From NCBI GenBank assembly GCA_030607105.1, contig JAUWFF010000095.1, positions 1 through 5,985 of the forward strand: a stretch of 5,985 nucleotides of DNA. The letters are read 5' to 3'. Shown one piece after another: positions 4,785-5,985 of this stretch. This DNA comes from Filomicrobium sp. (GTDB lineage: Bacteria; Pseudomonadota; Alphaproteobacteria; Rhizobiales; Hyphomicrobiaceae). A program made the translations under genes and the position numbers. The notes beneath the pieces were generated by a model. That model ran no database searches. It worked only from the letters and a program-made list of their open reading frames with translations, and was not told the origin of the DNA. Position 1 is the first letter of the stretch, and every line of letters starts with the position of its first letter.

Positions 4785-5985
4785 CTAGGTCCGGGCCACC
4801 TGCTCGTCAGCCCTTTTCTGCCGGCGGCGCTGCACCGAGGAAGGAATTCGCAGTGCGTCTCGATACTTAGCGACTGTCCTCCGGGCAATGTCGATGCCAT
4901 CGCGCCGCAAGATATCGACGATCTGGTCGTCCGATAGTACGGCCTCGGCCCTTTCGGCGTCGATAAGCTGCTTGATTCGATAGCGGACAGATTCTGAGGA
5001 ATGTGCCTCCCCGTTTTTGGCCGACGCGATCGCTGAAGTGAAGAAATACTTCAGTTCAAAGATCCCGCGGCTTGTCGCCATGTATTTGTTCGATGTAACC
5101 CGCGACACCGTCGACTCATGCATCGAGATCGCGTCCGCCACTGCCTTCAGGTTAAGCGGTCTAAGATGTTGAATCCCATAGGTTAAAAACCCGTCTTGCT
5201 GGCGCACGATCTCGCGAGCGACCTTGAGGATAGTACGGGCCCGCTGATCAAGACTTTTCACCAGCCAATTCGCTGTTTGTAGGCACTCGGATAGATATTC
5301 TTTATCTGATTCCGAACTCGTCTTACGAGAAACGCTTGCGAAATAGCTGCGATCGACCAGCACGCGCGGCAGCGTTTCGCTGTTCAGTTCAACAAACCAG
5401 CTGCCATCAGCGGCCGGCCTAACAATCACATCGGGCACCACGGGCTGCACCTGGACCGAGCCGAATGCGAGCCCGGGCTTTGGTTTCAAGCTCTTGATTT
5501 CATTAATCATATCAGACAATTCGTCCATCTCGACGCCGACAACCTTGCGCAGTTTCGCGACTTCGTGCTTGGCCAGCAGGTCGAGGTTCTCTAGCAGCAA
5601 TGCGATCTGCGGGTCGTAGCGGTTGCCTTCCTTCAACTGCAAAGCCAGACATTCTCCGAGCGAGCGGGCGAAAACACCTGGTGGGTCGAGGGTCTGCAAT
5701 ACGGATAAGACATGCTCGACAAGGTCGCGCCCAGCACCGAGCTTTTCAGTTAGATCTGTCAGGTCCCCCTGCAGGTATCCAGCCTCATCTACGTGGTCGA
5801 TCAGATGCCTGCCGACCAAGCGTTCAGCCGGTCCGCTGAGCGCCAGCGGCAGCTGTGCGCCAAGGTGGTCCTTCAGCGACAGATTGCTGCTGACGTAGGC
5901 CTCAAGATTGGAAACTTCACCGTTGCCACCGCTTCCACGGGTCTTCAAAGAGGCCCAATCCGAGCCGGTCAGCCGCTGGCCATCC
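4785..5985 (-). CDS. rpoN: RNA polymerase sigma-54 factor RpoN, C-terminal part (truncated by window edge)
   Basis: Sigma-54 directs core RNA polymerase to -24/-12 promoters and needs AAA+ activators such as NtrC or NifA. 399 residues are visible; the activator-responsive region I (Gln-rich N-terminus) lies beyond the right edge. The frame is open through 5985, so the TTG at 5948 is not the true start. Seen in order: the core-binding region beginning LSLKDHLGAQLPLAL with DHVDEAGYL and QTLDPPGVFARSLGECLALQL; the region around KPKPGLAFG; the helix-turn-helix at about 5156-5082 (LNLKAVADAISMHESTVSRV, then NKYMATSRGIFELKYFF); and the RpoN box ARRTVAKYRD at 4886-4857, which reads the -24 element. 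The last box residue is Asp where Glu is usual. A basic tail (QRRRQKRADEQVART) ends at a TAG stop. First gene of the rpoN-hpf-ptsN cluster as far as can be seen. Confidence 0.96.
   Translation of the reverse strand, partial: DGQRLTGSDWASLKTRGSGGNGEVSNLEAYVSSNLSLKDHLGAQLPLALSGPAERLVGRHLIDHVDEAGYLQGDLTDLTEKLGAGRDLVEHVLSVLQTLDPPGVFARSLGECLALQLKEGNRYDPQIALLLENLDLLAKHEVAKLRKVVGVEMDELSDMINEIKSLKPKPGLAFGSVQVQPVVPDVIVRPAADGSWFVELNSETLPRVLVDRSYFASVSRKTSSESDKEYLSECLQTANWLVKSLDQRARTILKVAREIVRQQDGFLTYGIQHLRPLNLKAVADAISMHESTVSRVTSNKYMATSRGIFELKYFFTSAIASAKNGEAHSSESVRYRIKQLIDAERAEAVLSDDQIVDILRRDGIDIARRTVAKYRDALRIPSSVQRRRQKRADEQVART

Noticed and set aside
1..5985. Search for a novel multi-gene system, mobile element, CRISPR array, tRNA or rRNA.
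   Set aside because: All substantial coding regions are assigned to known housekeeping families; no transposase, terminal repeats, spaced repeats or RNA-gene folds were seen by eye.

Overview
The window reads as an ordinary chromosomal housekeeping segment of an alphaproteobacterium, most likely of the order Hyphomicrobiales (rhizobia and relatives). The reasons are the gene order rpoN - long-form hpf - ptsN on one strand, a sigma-54 with the usual ARRTVAKYR box, high-GC codon use, and the gst - queG - SDR string seen in that order. The genus cannot be fixed from the sequence alone. Both ends cut through genes.

Layout from left to right. Positions 1-2152 hold three minus-strand genes that look like one operon, read right to left: a glutathione S-transferase-like protein (1454-2152), epoxyqueuosine reductase QueG (278-1435), and the N-terminal part of a Rossmann-fold SDR/epimerase-like protein (1-281, running off the left edge). 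The junctions are 18 nt and a stop/start overlap. Positions 2153-2440 are a divergent intergenic region carrying two TGATCAT repeats 22 bp apart and weak promoter-like hexamers. Positions 2441-3259 hold uppP on the plus strand, the membrane phosphatase that recycles undecaprenyl carrier lipid for cell-wall synthesis. It converges on ptsN across only 35 nt, which contain a short two-way hairpin.

The right half (3295-5985, minus strand) is the nitrogen-PTS / sigma-54 cluster: rpoN (C-terminal 399 residues visible), then a gap of about 300 nt, long-form hibernation promoting factor hpf, then about 100-120 nt and ptsN (EIIA-Ntr). Sigma-54 directs nitrogen and other stress-type transcription, HPF dimerises idle 70S ribosomes, and PtsN is the terminal phospho-acceptor of the nitrogen PTS. 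The cluster therefore links nutrient sensing, promoter choice and ribosome storage.

I found no mobile element, tRNA, rRNA, CRISPR array or evidence of a new multi-gene system. The best non-coding signals are two 14-bp perfect palindromes with the same TCAAGA centre in the rpoN-hpf gap, one of which covers a perfect TTGACA hexamer suited to an hpf promoter. Smaller points are PtsN reading IPHVK where IPHGK is usual, and several start codons that differ from the longest open frame.
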